This document shows, piece after piece, positions 6,547-15,832 of a DNA stretch of 32,075 nt (within the stretch, counting starts at the first letter, position 1; each line of letters opens with the position of its first letter). The notes under the pieces were generated by a model. The model was not told where the DNA came from. It worked only from the letters and a program-made list of their open reading frames with translations, and ran no database searches. The stretch lies in the NCBI GenBank assembly GCA_027490265.1, contig JAIXYL010000098.1:1-32075 (forward strand), given 5' to 3'. This DNA comes from Sediminibacterium sp. GTDB lineage: Bacteria > Bacteroidota > Bacteroidia > Chitinophagales > Chitinophagaceae. The position numbers and the translations under genes are program-made.

Positions 6547-8712
6547 ATGAAGCAACCGAAAAGATATTTGATTACCGCTGCCCTACCCTATGCCAATGGG
6601 CTAAAACATATCGGCCATTTGGCCGGCGCATACCTACCAGCAGACATTTATGTACGCTATTTAAGGGCGCAAAAAAGAGACGTGGTGTTTGTTTGCGGCA
6701 GTGATGAACACGGCACAGCTATTCCTATTCAAGCTACCAAAGAAGGCACTACTGCACAAGCCATCATTGATAAGTATCATCCAATCATTGAGCAGAATTT
6801 TAATGATTTAGGCATATCGTTCGACATTTACCATAGAACCAGCTCACCCATTCACCATGAAACAGCCAGTGAATTTTTTACAGCATTAAATAATAAGGGC
6901 GACCTAATTACCAAAGCGTCAGAACAGTATTACGATGAACAAGCACAGAGCTTTTTAGCAGATCGTTATATCAAGGGAACCTGTCCCAACTGTGGGTTTC
7001 AAGCGGCTTATGGAGACCAATGTGAAAGCTGCGGGAAAAGTTTAAGCCCCGATGAATTGATTAATCCAGTAAGCACTTTAAGTGGCCATACACCCATTAA
7101 AAAATTAACCAAGCACTGGTATCTCCCGCTAGACAGGCACGAAGCCTTTTTACGGAAATGGATCATTGAAGAGCATGGCAATGATTGGCGCTCTACAGTA
7201 GTAGGCCAATGCAAGAGTTGGATTGATGGAGGCTTGCAACCAAGGGCCGTTACCCGCGACCTTGATTGGGGTGTTGCATTGCCTGCGGATGTTGAAGGGG
7301 GCAAGGGTAAAGTATTGTACGTTTGGTTTGACGCACCCATTGGTTATATCAGTGCCACCAAACAATGGGCATTGAACACCGGAAAAGATTGGAGACCTTA
7401 TTGGGAAGACCAAGACACCAAGCTGATTCATTTTATTGGAAAAGACAATATCGTTTTCCATTGCATCATTTTCCCTGTGATGTTGCAATTGCATGGAAAT
7501 ATTTTACCCACCAATGTTCCTGCCAACGAATTCATGAATTTGGAAGGCGACAAAATGAGTACCAGTAGAAACTGGAAACTCGAAATGGAAGACTATATCA
7601 ATGATTTTATTAAGCCAGAAAATGGGGGATCACAGCTGGCGGATACGTTGAGGTATTACTTAACGGCCATTGCACCAGAAAGCAAAGACAGTGAATTTAC
7701 TTGGAAAGGATTTCAAGATGCCAACAACAGTGAGTTGGTCAGCATATTCGGCAACTTTATCAACCGTGCCTTGGTATTGATGCACAAACTATGCAATGGA
7801 AAAGTACCGCCATTGCACAATGATGTATTAGACGAATTAGATCACGCCACCATAGAAGCCATTCAACAATCCAAAGCGAAAATTGAACAGCTATTAGAAG
7901 ACTATAAATTCAGGGATGCCCAATTTGAAGTGATTAATTTAGCAAGGATCGGGAATCAATACATGCAGAAGAAAGAACCCTGGATACTCGCTAAGCAATT
8001 GGCCGAAAACCCAGCTGCACAACAATTGATAAACAACTGTTTGCATATCTGTTTACAGTTAACAGCAAACCTGGCTATTTTGTCGAATCCCTTCTTACCC
8101 TTTACTGCCAAGAAAATATGCTACTTATTGAAAGTAGTAGACAAAATGTTGGATTGGGAAAATGCAGGCAGCATGAAACTCTTAAGTGTTGGCTATAGTT
8201 TAAGAGCACCTGAATTATTGTTCCGTAAAATTGAAGACGAAGAAATCACCAAACAAATTGAAAAATTAAAAGCCGCTGCTGTGAATAAAGAATCGATTGC
8301 TACAACAAACAATAGTCAACAAAGCGCTGCTGCAGACCAAGCAACTGCAAACACTGGTGAATCAGTCAATCAATCACCTGTTAAACCAGAAATTGTATTT
8401 GATGATTTTGCCAAAATAGATTTAAAAGTAGGCACTATTGTAGCGGCTGAAAAAGTAGAAAAAGCAGATAAACTCTTGAAATTACAAGTAGACCTTGGCT
8501 TCGAAACCCGTACTATTGTTTCAGGTATTGCCATGCACTTTGCACCAGAAGCAATTGTGGGCAAACAGGTAACGGTGGTTTGCAATTTGGCTCCCCGCAA
8601 AATGCGCGGCATAGAAAGCAATGGCATGATCTTGATGGCTGAAGATGCAAATGGCAAACTACATTTTGTAAACCCCGAAGAAAATATTAACCCAGGAAGT
8701 GGGGTGAGTTAA
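6547..8712 (+). CDS. metG: Methionyl-tRNA synthetase with C-terminal tRNA-binding domain
   Basis: Charges tRNA-Met with methionine in the cytosol; essential for initiation and elongation. The 721-residue protein has the class I signatures: HIGH at 21-24, and KMSTS at 336-340, the usual MetRS version of KMSKS. Between them is a zinc knuckle CX2C-X9-CX2C (Cys146, 149, 159, 162), as in the long MetRS form. An alpha-helical anticodon-binding domain follows (about 390-560), then a Gln/Ala/Thr/Asn-rich linker (about 580-615), and an EMAP/Trbp111-type OB-fold tRNA-binding domain from about 617 (FAKIDLKVGTIVAAEKV). Length and layout are those of the dimeric bacterial enzyme. It is transcribed alone from its own promoter and ends in a strong hairpin that begins inside the stop codon. 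Confidence 0.97.
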   Translation: MKQPKRYLITAALPYANGLKHIGHLAGAYLPADIYVRYLRAQKRDVVFVCGSDEHGTAIPIQATKEGTTAQAIIDKYHPIIEQNFNDLGISFDIYHRTSSPIHHETASEFFTALNNKGDLITKASEQYYDEQAQSFLADRYIKGTCPNCGFQAAYGDQCESCGKSLSPDELINPVSTLSGHTPIKKLTKHWYLPLDRHEAFLRKWIIEEHGNDWRSTVVGQCKSWIDGGLQPRAVTRDLDWGVALPADVEGGKGKVLYVWFDAPIGYISATKQWALNTGKDWRPYWEDQDTKLIHFIGKDNIVFHCIIFPVMLQLHGNILPTNVPANEFMNLEGDKMSTSRNWKLEMEDYINDFIKPENGGSQLADTLRYYLTAIAPESKDSEFTWKGFQDANNSELVSIFGNFINRALVLMHKLCNGKVPPLHNDVLDELDHATIEAIQQSKAKIEQLLEDYKFRDAQFEVINLARIGNQYMQKKEPWILAKQLAENPAAQQLINNCLHICLQLTANLAILSNPFLPFTAKKICYLLKVVDKMLDWENAGSMKLLSVGYSLRAPELLFRKIEDEEITKQIEKLKAAAVNKESIATTNNSQQSAAADQATANTGESVNQSPVKPEIVFDDFAKIDLKVGTIVAAEKVEKADKLLKLQVDLGFETRTIVSGIAMHFAPEAIVGKQVTVVCNLAPRKMRGIESNGMILMAEDANGKLHFVNPEENINPGSGVS

Positions 8713-8750
8713 ATAAACAATGCCCCGACTATTCGGGGCATTGTTTATTT
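8711..8750. terminator. Bidirectional intrinsic terminator after metG
   Basis: A perfect 18-bp inverted repeat (8711-8728 and 8733-8750) with a four-base loop CTAT. The GC-rich core is TGCCCCGA/TCGGGGCA, flanked by A-rich and T-rich arms. The left arm overlaps the metG stop codon. The A/T arms give U-rich tails in both directions, so it can serve both metG and the convergent gene ending at 8775. Confidence 0.88.
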
Positions 8751-8774
8751 TATTTGTGATGGTCATTGTGTGAA

Positions 8775-9437
8775 CTATGCTTTGTCAAAACTCACACATT
8801 CTTTCAACTCTTTTTCTGTGTAAGCTAGTTTGTATTGCTTTAATACATCATCTGGTACCCCATTCCATTGATTGGGTGCATTACCAACATAGCCCAAATC
8901 CTTGATGCCAATTTCAGTTGTGTAGAAACCAGTGGTTACTAAATCGCGCATCAAATTAAAGAAGGAAACCCCTTGTGCCAATTCCTTGGCTGCTTTTTCT
9001 GGATAAGCAATTGAATCTACTACCGTTATTTGTTGAGCAGCAGTCAGGTTCACAAATGCTTTCTCGTACAGCTTATAACAATGCAAGTCTAACCAACGCA
9101 ATCCACCACGCAATGGGGTTTGATGGGTTGGCATATCTTTTACAATGAACTCTATAAACTCTGGCACTTTGGCATCACTGGCGCTCCCACTCACATCGTC
9201 TTTAGGCATAATGATGTCACCTAGAACCGTGATGGTGGCCATTTCATGTTCATTAAAAAACTTTGGTTCTTTGTCTATTTTGGCTAAATACGCTTTCTCT
9301 TCTTGCATGCGATCATCTAATGATGCATCAGCAGAAGCAGCAATATTTTTTTTATCGGCACTGGTGCAGGCTTCTACCAAAACACCGGCACCAACAGTGC
9401 CAATCATCAGTGCCTTAATCGATTTTCTCCTGTCCAT
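8775..9437 (-). CDS. Gluconate 2-dehydrogenase subunit-3-type protein (Tat lipoprotein, gamma subunit)
   Basis: A 220-residue small subunit of a membrane or periplasmic FAD dehydrogenase. The N-terminus has a twin-arginine signal (Arg3-Arg4 in DRRKSIK), a hydrophobic stretch, and a lipobox-like LVEAC with Cys24, so it is probably exported folded by Tat and lipid-anchored. In the FAD-glucose and gluconate dehydrogenase families this subunit carries the Tat signal and brings the catalytic subunit along. That fits here: the GMC gene directly upstream (its stop is one base away) has no signal of its own. The body (FFNEHEMATITVLGDIIMP, then ITVVDSIAYPEKA) is typical of the subunit-3 family. No cytochrome c subunit gene is next to the pair, so the electron acceptor is unknown. 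Confidence 0.85.
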   Translation of the reverse strand: MDRRKSIKALMIGTVGAGVLVEACTSADKKNIAASADASLDDRMQEEKAYLAKIDKEPKFFNEHEMATITVLGDIIMPKDDVSGSASDAKVPEFIEFIVKDMPTHQTPLRGGLRWLDLHCYKLYEKAFVNLTAAQQITVVDSIAYPEKAAKELAQGVSFFNLMRDLVTTGFYTTEIGIKDLGYVGNAPNQWNGVPDDVLKQYKLAYTEKELKECVSFDKA

Positions 9438-9438
9438 C

Positions 9439-11181
9439 TTATAAGTTTTGTTTTTTCATTTCGTCAATAATGTATTCACTGGCACGCATGCTTAACGCAA
9501 GGATGGTCCAAGTGATATTTTTATCCGCCTGTGAAACAAACTGTGATCCATCTACACAAAACAAAGTCTTGCAGTCGTGCGCCTGACTAAACTTATTTAA
9601 GGCAGATGTTTTTCTGTCGTTACCCATTCTTACAGTACCAGCTTCGTGTATGATATTACCTGGATTAGACAAGCCGTAATTATTAGACGCGTCATCGTCT
9701 GCACCCCAAGTAATCACGGCACCCATATTGTGCATGATTTCTTTAAAGGTTTCCTTCATATGCTTGGCCTGCTTGATTTCATAATCGGAATGACGTGTAT
9801 TGAATCTTAATACTGGTATGCCGTATTTATCTACAACGGTTGGATCTATTTCGCAATAGTTGTTGATATCTGGCACAGACTCCCCTCTTCCTGCCATACC
9901 AACGCCTGCTCCGTAAAAGAAACGAACGTCTTCTTTCAAGGAGGACCCATATCCCCCCGCCTCCTTGGTCTTACCATTTACTTGATACTTGCCATTCAAG
10001 CCTTGCATGCCCATGCCAAATCCGTAAGCTGGTTGGCTCATGCCGCCCCAATATTCAATATGGTAACCTCTTGGGAAATCTAATTTTTTATTGTCTAACC
10101 ACCAAGGTGTATAAACGTGCATACCACCCACACCATCTTCATTGTAACGCTTTCTACCAAAAAGTTCTGGCAATACCCCACCCAATGCTGCACCTGTAGA
10201 ATCGTGCAAATATTTACCAACTACATTGCTGTCGTTGGCCAAACCATTCGGGTGCCTTTTTGATTTTGAGTTTAACAATAAGCGTGCTGTTTCACAAGTA
10301 CTGGCTGCCAAAATCACCACACGGCCATTCACTTGATATTCTAGATTGTCTACTTTGTTGACATATGAAATACCAGTTGCCAACCCCTCTGCGTTTGTGA
10401 TGACTTCACGTGCCATGGCTTGTGTAATCACATCTACATTGCCCGTTTTTAAAGCAGGCTTTACCAACACAGATCCTGATGAAAAGTCACCATACACTTT
10501 ACAGCTTCTGTTACATTGAGCACAGAAAAAGCAAGCGCCACGCTCTTCATTAATTTTCTTAGTTAAAATAGACAACCGTGATGGAATGACAGGTACGCCA
10601 ATTCCAGTGGCTGCTTTTTTAATCATCAACTCGTGTAAGCGAGGTTTGGGTGGGGGCAAGAAAATCCCGTCTGGGTCATTCTCTAATCCCTCATTACTAC
10701 CAAAAACCCCAATTAATCTGTCTACTTTATCATAGTAGGGCTTAACGTCTTCATAACCAATTGGCCAATCGTCGCCCAAGCCATCAATGCTTTTTCTTTT
10801 AAAATCTTTAGGCCCAAACCGAAGGGATATACGACCCCAATGGTTGGTACGTCCACCCATCATACGTGCACGCCACCATTCAAATTTTTGGCTGCCAGGG
10901 GCCTGTGTATATGGCTCTCCGTCAATTTCCCATCCCCAATAACAACCATCAAAATCACCGAATGGTCGGTACTTAGTACTGGCACCACGTCTGGGTGACT
11001 CCCATGGATTTTTTAACTGAGATGAGTTAACAGCAGGATCATAATCTTCTCCTGCTTCTAATAAACAAACTTTTAAACCAGCTTTAGATAAAGTGTATGC
11101 AGCCATACCACCACCTGCGCCAGAACCCACAATCACTACATCGTATTGTTTGGGTTGTTTTTTAATTTGAAAGTCTCCCAT
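9439..11181 (-). CDS. GMC-family FAD-dependent oxidoreductase with cysteine cluster
   Basis: A 580-residue catalytic subunit oxidising an alcohol or sugar with FAD. The dinucleotide-binding GSGAGG is at 19-24, followed by LLEAGEDYDP. C-terminal GMC motifs are intact: the catalytic pair is probably His512 (in IIHEAGTVRMG) and Asn555 (in KNITWTI). A CX2CX2CX3C motif (Cys217, 220, 223, 227) lies in the insert where related FAD-glucose and fructose dehydrogenases bind an iron-sulfur cluster, so it may pass electrons through Fe-S rather than react with oxygen. No export signal is present, while the small subunit encoded just downstream has a Tat signal, so the two probably leave the cytoplasm as a complex. 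The natural substrate (sugar, polyol or inositol) cannot be read from the sequence. Confidence 0.88.
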   Translation of the reverse strand: MGDFQIKKQPKQYDVVIVGSGAGGGMAAYTLSKAGLKVCLLEAGEDYDPAVNSSQLKNPWESPRRGASTKYRPFGDFDGCYWGWEIDGEPYTQAPGSQKFEWWRARMMGGRTNHWGRISLRFGPKDFKRKSIDGLGDDWPIGYEDVKPYYDKVDRLIGVFGSNEGLENDPDGIFLPPPKPRLHELMIKKAATGIGVPVIPSRLSILTKKINEERGACFFCAQCNRSCKVYGDFSSGSVLVKPALKTGNVDVITQAMAREVITNAEGLATGISYVNKVDNLEYQVNGRVVILAASTCETARLLLNSKSKRHPNGLANDSNVVGKYLHDSTGAALGGVLPELFGRKRYNEDGVGGMHVYTPWWLDNKKLDFPRGYHIEYWGGMSQPAYGFGMGMQGLNGKYQVNGKTKEAGGYGSSLKEDVRFFYGAGVGMAGRGESVPDINNYCEIDPTVVDKYGIPVLRFNTRHSDYEIKQAKHMKETFKEIMHNMGAVITWGADDDASNNYGLSNPGNIIHEAGTVRMGNDRKTSALNKFSQAHDCKTLFCVDGSQFVSQADKNITWTILALSMRASEYIIDEMKKQNL

Positions 11182-11266
11182 ATCGCTTTTTTGTCTGATT
11201 CCTTAGAGCTATGAATGTAAGAATTTTACAGTTATCATTCATTTGTTTTTGATGAATGCGTGCGCA

Positions 11267-11989
11267 TTATTTTGCATAATACTCATTCGGAAATGCACGC
11301 AACGTACTCAATCTTGCATCTGCCGGAATATCTTTTGCAATGACCTTATTGGTTTTATTATCTACCAAAGTCCAAATAGGATAATCATAGTCCTTTGATA
11401 CAGATTTCAAACTGCCATTCACCCAATTGTAAATATTATATACCCAATAATTTTTTCCATTAAAATTGGTAGTACTGCATCCAATGATTTCAGCAATGCC
11501 ATCCCCATTTAAATCGTACTCTTTTTCTGAAGAGAAATCAACAAAACTCATCACTTTATACTTGCTTTGTTGACTCATTAAAAACACTTTATAGTTCAAT
11601 AATGCTGTAGTCCCTTTTTCTAATGTGCGTATTCTAAATTTAATATCAGGGATACCATCTTTATTAAAGTCTGCAAACTCTGCGATGGGTATGATATTTT
11701 TAATCCAATAAGGCACCAATACTTTTTGCACCACTTTACTGTCTTTATAAAAATGCATGACCGACTCTTCTAATCTGGCTTTTTGTTCTACTACAACAAC
11801 AGAATCAATATTGAATCCTTTTTGTGCTTTTAGATCAATCTTGATGACTTTTAATTTGACAGAAGTGTCTTTGATGGTGGTAATGGTTGTTTTGGTGTAA
11901 GCAATTGGTTTTGATTTGTTAAACAATGATTGAGCATATGCGGTTGATGCTACAACAATGGTTAAGACAAATAAGCATACTTGTTTCAT
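11267..11989 (-). CDS. Exported protein with two EF-hand-like calcium loops (FG-GAP/VCBS-like)
   Basis: A 240-residue protein with a Sec signal peptide (MKQ, hydrophobic core, AYAQS; cleavage near residue 19-20). Two DxNxDG-type loops are visible: DFNKDGIPD (Asp107 to Asp115) and DLNGDGIAE (Asp159 to Glu167). This spacing is that of the calcium loops of FG-GAP/VCBS beta-propeller repeats, and each loop is followed by a hydrophobic strand. With only about two repeats it is too small for a full propeller. I cannot name a function; it probably sits in the periplasm or on the surface. It lies between the GMC gene (85 bases away) and the nrdJ terminator, and is probably transcribed separately from nrdJ. 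Confidence 0.65.
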   Translation of the reverse strand: MKQVCLFVLTIVVASTAYAQSLFNKSKPIAYTKTTITTIKDTSVKLKVIKIDLKAQKGFNIDSVVVVEQKARLEESVMHFYKDSKVVQKVLVPYWIKNIIPIAEFADFNKDGIPDIKFRIRTLEKGTTALLNYKVFLMSQQSKYKVMSFVDFSSEKEYDLNGDGIAEIIGCSTTNFNGKNYWVYNIYNWVNGSLKSVSKDYDYPIWTLVDNKTNKVIAKDIPADARLSTLRAFPNEYYAK

Positions 11990-12033
11990 GTCAAAAATTT
12001 ATAGGCCCAATTTAAATAAAGGCTTGCTTTATA

Positions 12034-12082
12034 CCTAAAAAAAATCTCCCCCAGAACGAATCCGGAGGAGATGTTTTTTAGG
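12034..12082 (-). terminator. Intrinsic terminator downstream of nrdJ
   Basis: Two 19-base arms (12034-12052 and 12064-12082) pair except at two positions around an 11-base loop. Read on the minus strand, a GGAG-rich stem is followed by an uninterrupted run of eight T. It lies 22 bases past the nrdJ stop and separates nrdJ from the gene at 11267-11989. Confidence 0.8.
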
Positions 12083-12104
12083 GCAGGGATTAACTGCTAT
12101 CGAA

Positions 12105-15100
12105 TTAACTGCAACCCATACTGGTGCCACAGTTTAAACACTTGTAACAAGTACCGCTTCTGATGGTTAAGTGTCCGCAAGTGCTGCAAGCAGGTGCGTC
12201 ACTTTGCATACTCTTTGCAGCGGCATTCACTGCATCCATTCCGTTGTTACCTGCAGCGGCTGAAGCTGAAGTAGCTGCTGCACGTTGCAATTTTGGTGAA
12301 CTAGGCCCTTCTACTGGTGTAGTATTGGCCGATGGAGCTGTTACTCGGATACTACTGAGTTCGGGCTTTCCCAAAAAAGTAGCATCTCCCTCCTCTTCCC
12401 CTGTATTGCCTACAGTAGGTCTATCAAGCACATGCACCAAATCAGTTCTATTTAAATATTCATACCCTAGGGCACGGAATACGAAGTCTACCAAAGAAGT
12501 AGTGGTTTTGATATTTGGATGGTCTACCATTCCGGCTGGTTCAAAGCGTGTGAAAACAAATTTGTCTACAAACTCTTCTAGTGGAACACCATATTGTAAA
12601 CCAACAGACACTGAAATAGCAAAACAGTTCATCAAGCTGCGCAAGGTGGATCCCTCTTTAGCCAAATCAATAAAGATTTCACCTAAAGTACCATCATTGT
12701 ATTCTCCAGTTCTCAAGAAGACTACTTGTCCGCCAATTTTTGCTTTTTGCGTAAAGCCTCTGCGCTTGGCTGGCAAAGATTTTCTTTCAACGATTCTAGA
12801 CAATGCGCGTTTTAACTCAGTATCAGTTGAAGCGGTCATTCTCTTGGTAACCTCTTCTAACAATTCATCAACAGTGAGTTTGCCTAAATCCACAATCGTG
12901 GATTCTTCAGTTAACACAGCTTGTGTAGCATCGGCTTCTTCTGTAGCGTCTTCTGTTTTCTTTTTCTTCTCGCTTTTGTTGCTCAATGGCTGACTCAATT
13001 TAGAACCATCGCGGTATAAAGCATTCGCTTTAAGCCCTAATTGCCAGCTTAACATATAACAATCTGCAATTTCTTCAACACTGGCTTCATGAGGCAGGTT
13101 AATGGTTTTAGAAATCGCTCCACTTAAGAATGGTTGACAAGCAGCCATCATACGGATATGACCATATGCATGGATATATCTTTCACCCTTCTTACCACAT
13201 TTGTTGGCACAATCAAAAACAGTTAAGTGCTCATCTTTCAAGAAAGGCGCACCTTCTACAGTCATGGTTCCGCAAACAAAATCATTCGCTGCGTCAATTT
13301 GCGCTTCTGTAAAGCCAATAGATTCTAATAGATTAAAGCTCCAATCTTCGTATTGAGCAGGTGTAAAGCCCAAACGTTGCATACAAGCATCACCCAATGT
13401 AAAGCGGTTGAATATAAAAGCAATTTCAAATGCCGAACGAGCTGCTCCGTTTAATTTTTCAATTTCAGCTGCTGTAAATCCTTTAGCAGCAAGGCTTTCA
13501 TTGTTAATATACGGTGCATTTTCAAAGCTGGCAGACCCCACAGCATATTGCTCAATCGCTTTTGCTTGCTCAGGATTATACCCTAAGTTCTTTAAAGCCT
13601 GAGGTACTGATTGGTTGATGATTTTGAAATAACCACCACCACTTAATTTTTTAAACTTCACTAAGGCAAAGTCTGGCTCAACACCAGTCGTATCACAATC
13701 CATCACCAAACCAATGGTTCCTGTAGGTGCAATAACGGTGGTTTGAGCATTTCTATAACCATATTTTTCACCCAGTTGAACGGCATCATCCCATGCGCGG
13801 GTTGCTGCTTTCAACATATAATCGGGGCAGTATTGCGCTTTAATACCTTGTGGCTTAATTTCAAGCCCAACATAGGCTTCCGTTGCATCGTATGCAGCTG
13901 CGCGGTGATTGCGCATTACACGCAACATGTCTTCCTTGTTTTCTTCGTACTTATCAAATGTACCTAAGAAGGCAGCCATTTCAGCGGATGTCTTATAAGC
14001 AACCCCAGTCATGATGGCTGAGATAGCGCCGGCAATACCACGTGCTTCTTCACTGTCATAAGCAATACCACTTACCATTAACATGGATCCTAAGTTGGCA
14101 AAGCCCAAGCCCAGGGTTCTGTAATCGTATGACAATTGCGCTACTTCTTTTGATGGGAATTGCGCCATCAATACAGAGATCTCAAGCACTGTTGTCCATA
14201 AACGAGTAGTATATTCAAATCCTTCAACGTCAAAAATATTGTTGTCGTCGTTGTGGAACTTACGCAAGTTGATGGAAGCCAAATTACATGCAGTATTGTC
14301 TAAGAACATGTATTCAGAACAAGGATTAGACGCGTTAATGCGACCACCTTTTGGACAGGTATGCCACTCGTTGATAGTGGTATCGTATTGTGTACCTGGG
14401 TCTGCACAACGCCATGCTGCATAAGAAATTTTATCCCATACTTCTGAAGCAGGAATTTTTTTCATCACTCTGCCATCGGTTCTGGCTTTCAATTCCCAAT
14501 CGCCACCAGCTTCTAAAACACGGAAAAATTCGTTAGGGATTCTTACTGAGTTATTAGAGTTCTGACCTGATACGGTTGCATAAGCTTCTCCTTCATAACC
14601 ATTATCATAACCAGCTGCAACCAATGCAGCTACTTTTTTCTCTTCTTCTACTTTCCAGTTAATGAACTCCATGATTTCTGGATGGTCTAAGTCTAAGCAA
14701 ACCATTTTAGCTGCTCTTCTTGTAGTACCGCCACTTTTAATGGCACCAGCTGCACGGTCACCAATTTTTAAGAAGCTCATCAATCCACTTGATGTACCAC
14801 CGCCACTTAATTTTTCACCGCTACCTCTAATTTGAGAGAAATTGGTTCCCACCCCAGAACCATATTTAAAGATTCTGGCTTCACGCGTCCACAAATCCAT
14901 GATACCGCCTTCGTTAACCAAGTCGTCACTTACACTTAAGATGAAGCAAGCGTGTGGTTGAGGGCGTTCGTATGCATTGGTAGATTTTTTAAGCTTGCTG
15001 TCTTTAGGATCCACATAATAGTGCCCTTGTGGTTTTCCAGTGATGCCATACACTTCGTGTAAGCCTGTATTGAACCATTGTGGTGAATTGGGCACACAAG

Positions 15101-15569
15101 CCTGATTTAAAATGCTGTATGCTAATTCATCATAAAATACTTGTGCATCTTTTTCTGAAGCAAAATAACCATAACGTTCACCCCATACTCTCCAACAATG
15201 CGCCATACGATGCGCTACTTGTTTCACACTGGTTTCTCTTCCTAGTGAACCATCCGGTTGTGGAACACCAGCTTTTCTAAAATATTTTTGAGCAAGAATA
15301 TCTGTAGCAATCTGGCTCCATTGTTTTGGAACTTCTACATTATTCATTTCAAAAACCTTTTCGCCGTTCGGGTTTTTGATTACGCTGTCGCGGTAATCGT
15401 ATTCGAACATATCGTAGGGGCTAACACCATCTTTGGTGAAGCGGCGGCTGAATTGCAAGCCTTTTGGAGCGCGTGGATTAGGCATATCGCAGTTATGGTT
15501 TAAAGTGTCATTAATGGGTCCCTGCCAAACGGTGATTTGTAGAGGCGGTTGACGAAAATATCTTTCCAT
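12105..15569 (-). CDS. nrdJ: Adenosylcobalamin-dependent (class II) ribonucleotide reductase
   Basis: Reduces ribonucleotides to deoxyribonucleotides, using coenzyme B12 to make the active-site thiyl radical, with or without oxygen. Numbering from ATG 15569 (1154 residues): NPCSE carries the thiyl Cys417 with Asn415 and Glu419; the redox pair is Cys208 (PHACFILSV) and Cys428 ([10 protein letters not shown]), 11 residues past Cys417 as in class II enzymes. NSPQWFNTG and APTGTIGL are further RNR signatures. A Lys/Glu-rich linker lies near 870-890. The last 30 residues hold a Cys-rich tail (Cys1128, 1131, 1141, 1144, 1147, 1153), probably a zinc ribbon plus the reducing cysteines. A TTG six bases upstream (15575) is in frame, but the ATG is preferred. 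The divergent upstream region carries DnaA-box-like sites. I see no cobalamin riboswitch. Confidence 0.95.
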   Translation of the reverse strand: MERYFRQPPLQITVWQGPINDTLNHNCDMPNPRAPKGLQFSRRFTKDGVSPYDMFEYDYRDSVIKNPNGEKVFEMNNVEVPKQWSQIATDILAQKYFRKAGVPQPDGSLGRETSVKQVAHRMAHCWRVWGERYGYFASEKDAQVFYDELAYSILNQACVPNSPQWFNTGLHEVYGITGKPQGHYYVDPKDSKLKKSTNAYERPQPHACFILSVSDDLVNEGGIMDLWTREARIFKYGSGVGTNFSQIRGSGEKLSGGGTSSGLMSFLKIGDRAAGAIKSGGTTRRAAKMVCLDLDHPEIMEFINWKVEEEKKVAALVAAGYDNGYEGEAYATVSGQNSNNSVRIPNEFFRVLEAGGDWELKARTDGRVMKKIPASEVWDKISYAAWRCADPGTQYDTTINEWHTCPKGGRINASNPCSEYMFLDNTACNLASINLRKFHNDDNNIFDVEGFEYTTRLWTTVLEISVLMAQFPSKEVAQLSYDYRTLGLGFANLGSMLMVSGIAYDSEEARGIAGAISAIMTGVAYKTSAEMAAFLGTFDKYEENKEDMLRVMRNHRAAAYDATEAYVGLEIKPQGIKAQYCPDYMLKAATRAWDDAVQLGEKYGYRNAQTTVIAPTGTIGLVMDCDTTGVEPDFALVKFKKLSGGGYFKIINQSVPQALKNLGYNPEQAKAIEQYAVGSASFENAPYINNESLAAKGFTAAEIEKLNGAARSAFEIAFIFNRFTLGDACMQRLGFTPAQYEDWSFNLLESIGFTEAQIDAANDFVCGTMTVEGAPFLKDEHLTVFDCANKCGKKGERYIHAYGHIRMMAACQPFLSGAISKTINLPHEASVEEIADCYMLSWQLGLKANALYRDGSKLSQPLSNKSEKKKKTEDATEEADATQAVLTEESTIVDLGKLTVDELLEEVTKRMTASTDTELKRALSRIVERKSLPAKRRGFTQKAKIGGQVVFLRTGEYNDGTLGEIFIDLAKEGSTLRSLMNCFAISVSVGLQYGVPLEEFVDKFVFTRFEPAGMVDHPNIKTTTSLVDFVFRALGYEYLNRTDLVHVLDRPTVGNTGEEEGDATFLGKPELSSIRVTAPSANTTPVEGPSSPKLQRAAATSASAAAGNNGMDAVNAAAKSMQSDAPACSTCGHLTIRSGTCYKCLNCGTSMGCS

Positions 15570-15590
15570 TTTCAAAATCCAATACCGTAA

Positions 15591-15707
15591 ATATGCACAG
15601 CTTGTGGATAAGGAAGGTGGATAAATTGCTAGCTCAAATCCACGTTGGTTTTGCCCGATTATACACAGGTGTCAATAAGATTTTTAGGTGATTTTGGGTG
15701 TGTAAAA
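15591..15707. promoter_or_regulatory. Cluster of DnaA-box-like 9-mers between nrdJ and the GGGPS gene
   Basis: The 263-base gap between divergent nrdJ and the GGGP synthase gene holds five matches to the DnaA box (TTATCCACA; relaxed TTWTNCACA) in 117 bases. Full matches: TGTGGATAA at 15603-15611 (minus box TTATCCACA), TTATACACA at 15659-15667 (plus) and TGTGTAAAA at 15699-15707 (minus TTTTACACA). 8-of-9 matches: ATATGCACA at 15591-15599 (plus) and GGTGGATAA at 15616-15624 (minus). DnaA boxes regulate nrdAB in E. coli, so DnaA control of nrdJ is plausible; a replication origin is the alternative. The rest of the gap (15708-15832) is AT-rich with no gene that I can support. Confidence 0.55.
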
Positions 15708-15832
15708 GGTTGATACTTTGGCCTCAAAAGGTTAAACAAAACTGTCAAAAGTCTTTTGAACAGACAAACCGAGGCAATAAATGCTTTAAACGAAAACTTT
15801 TCTGCATTTTTGCAAGACTATCCATATTAGGC

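Noticed and set aside
11211..11258. ATGAATG, CATTCAT, ATGAATG inverted repeats near the GMC gene start
   Set aside because: The stems are only 7 bp, with a 9-base loop and no T run on either strand, so they are not a convincing terminator or operator.
12163..12993. 276-residue open frame antisense to nrdJ
   Set aside because: It lies entirely within the well-supported nrdJ coding region on the opposite strand, is Ser/Ala/Val-rich low-complexity and shows no domain; it is a shadow frame.
15698..15832. 45-residue N-terminal extension of the GGGPS protein from a GTG
   Set aside because: It overlaps the DnaA-box-like region, is not hydrophobic like a signal, and GGGPS proteins begin just before the LIDPDK region, so ATG 15833 is better.
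15570..15832. Cobalamin riboswitch upstream of nrdJ
   Set aside because: I looked for the B12 box and flanking stems and saw none; noted as an absence only.
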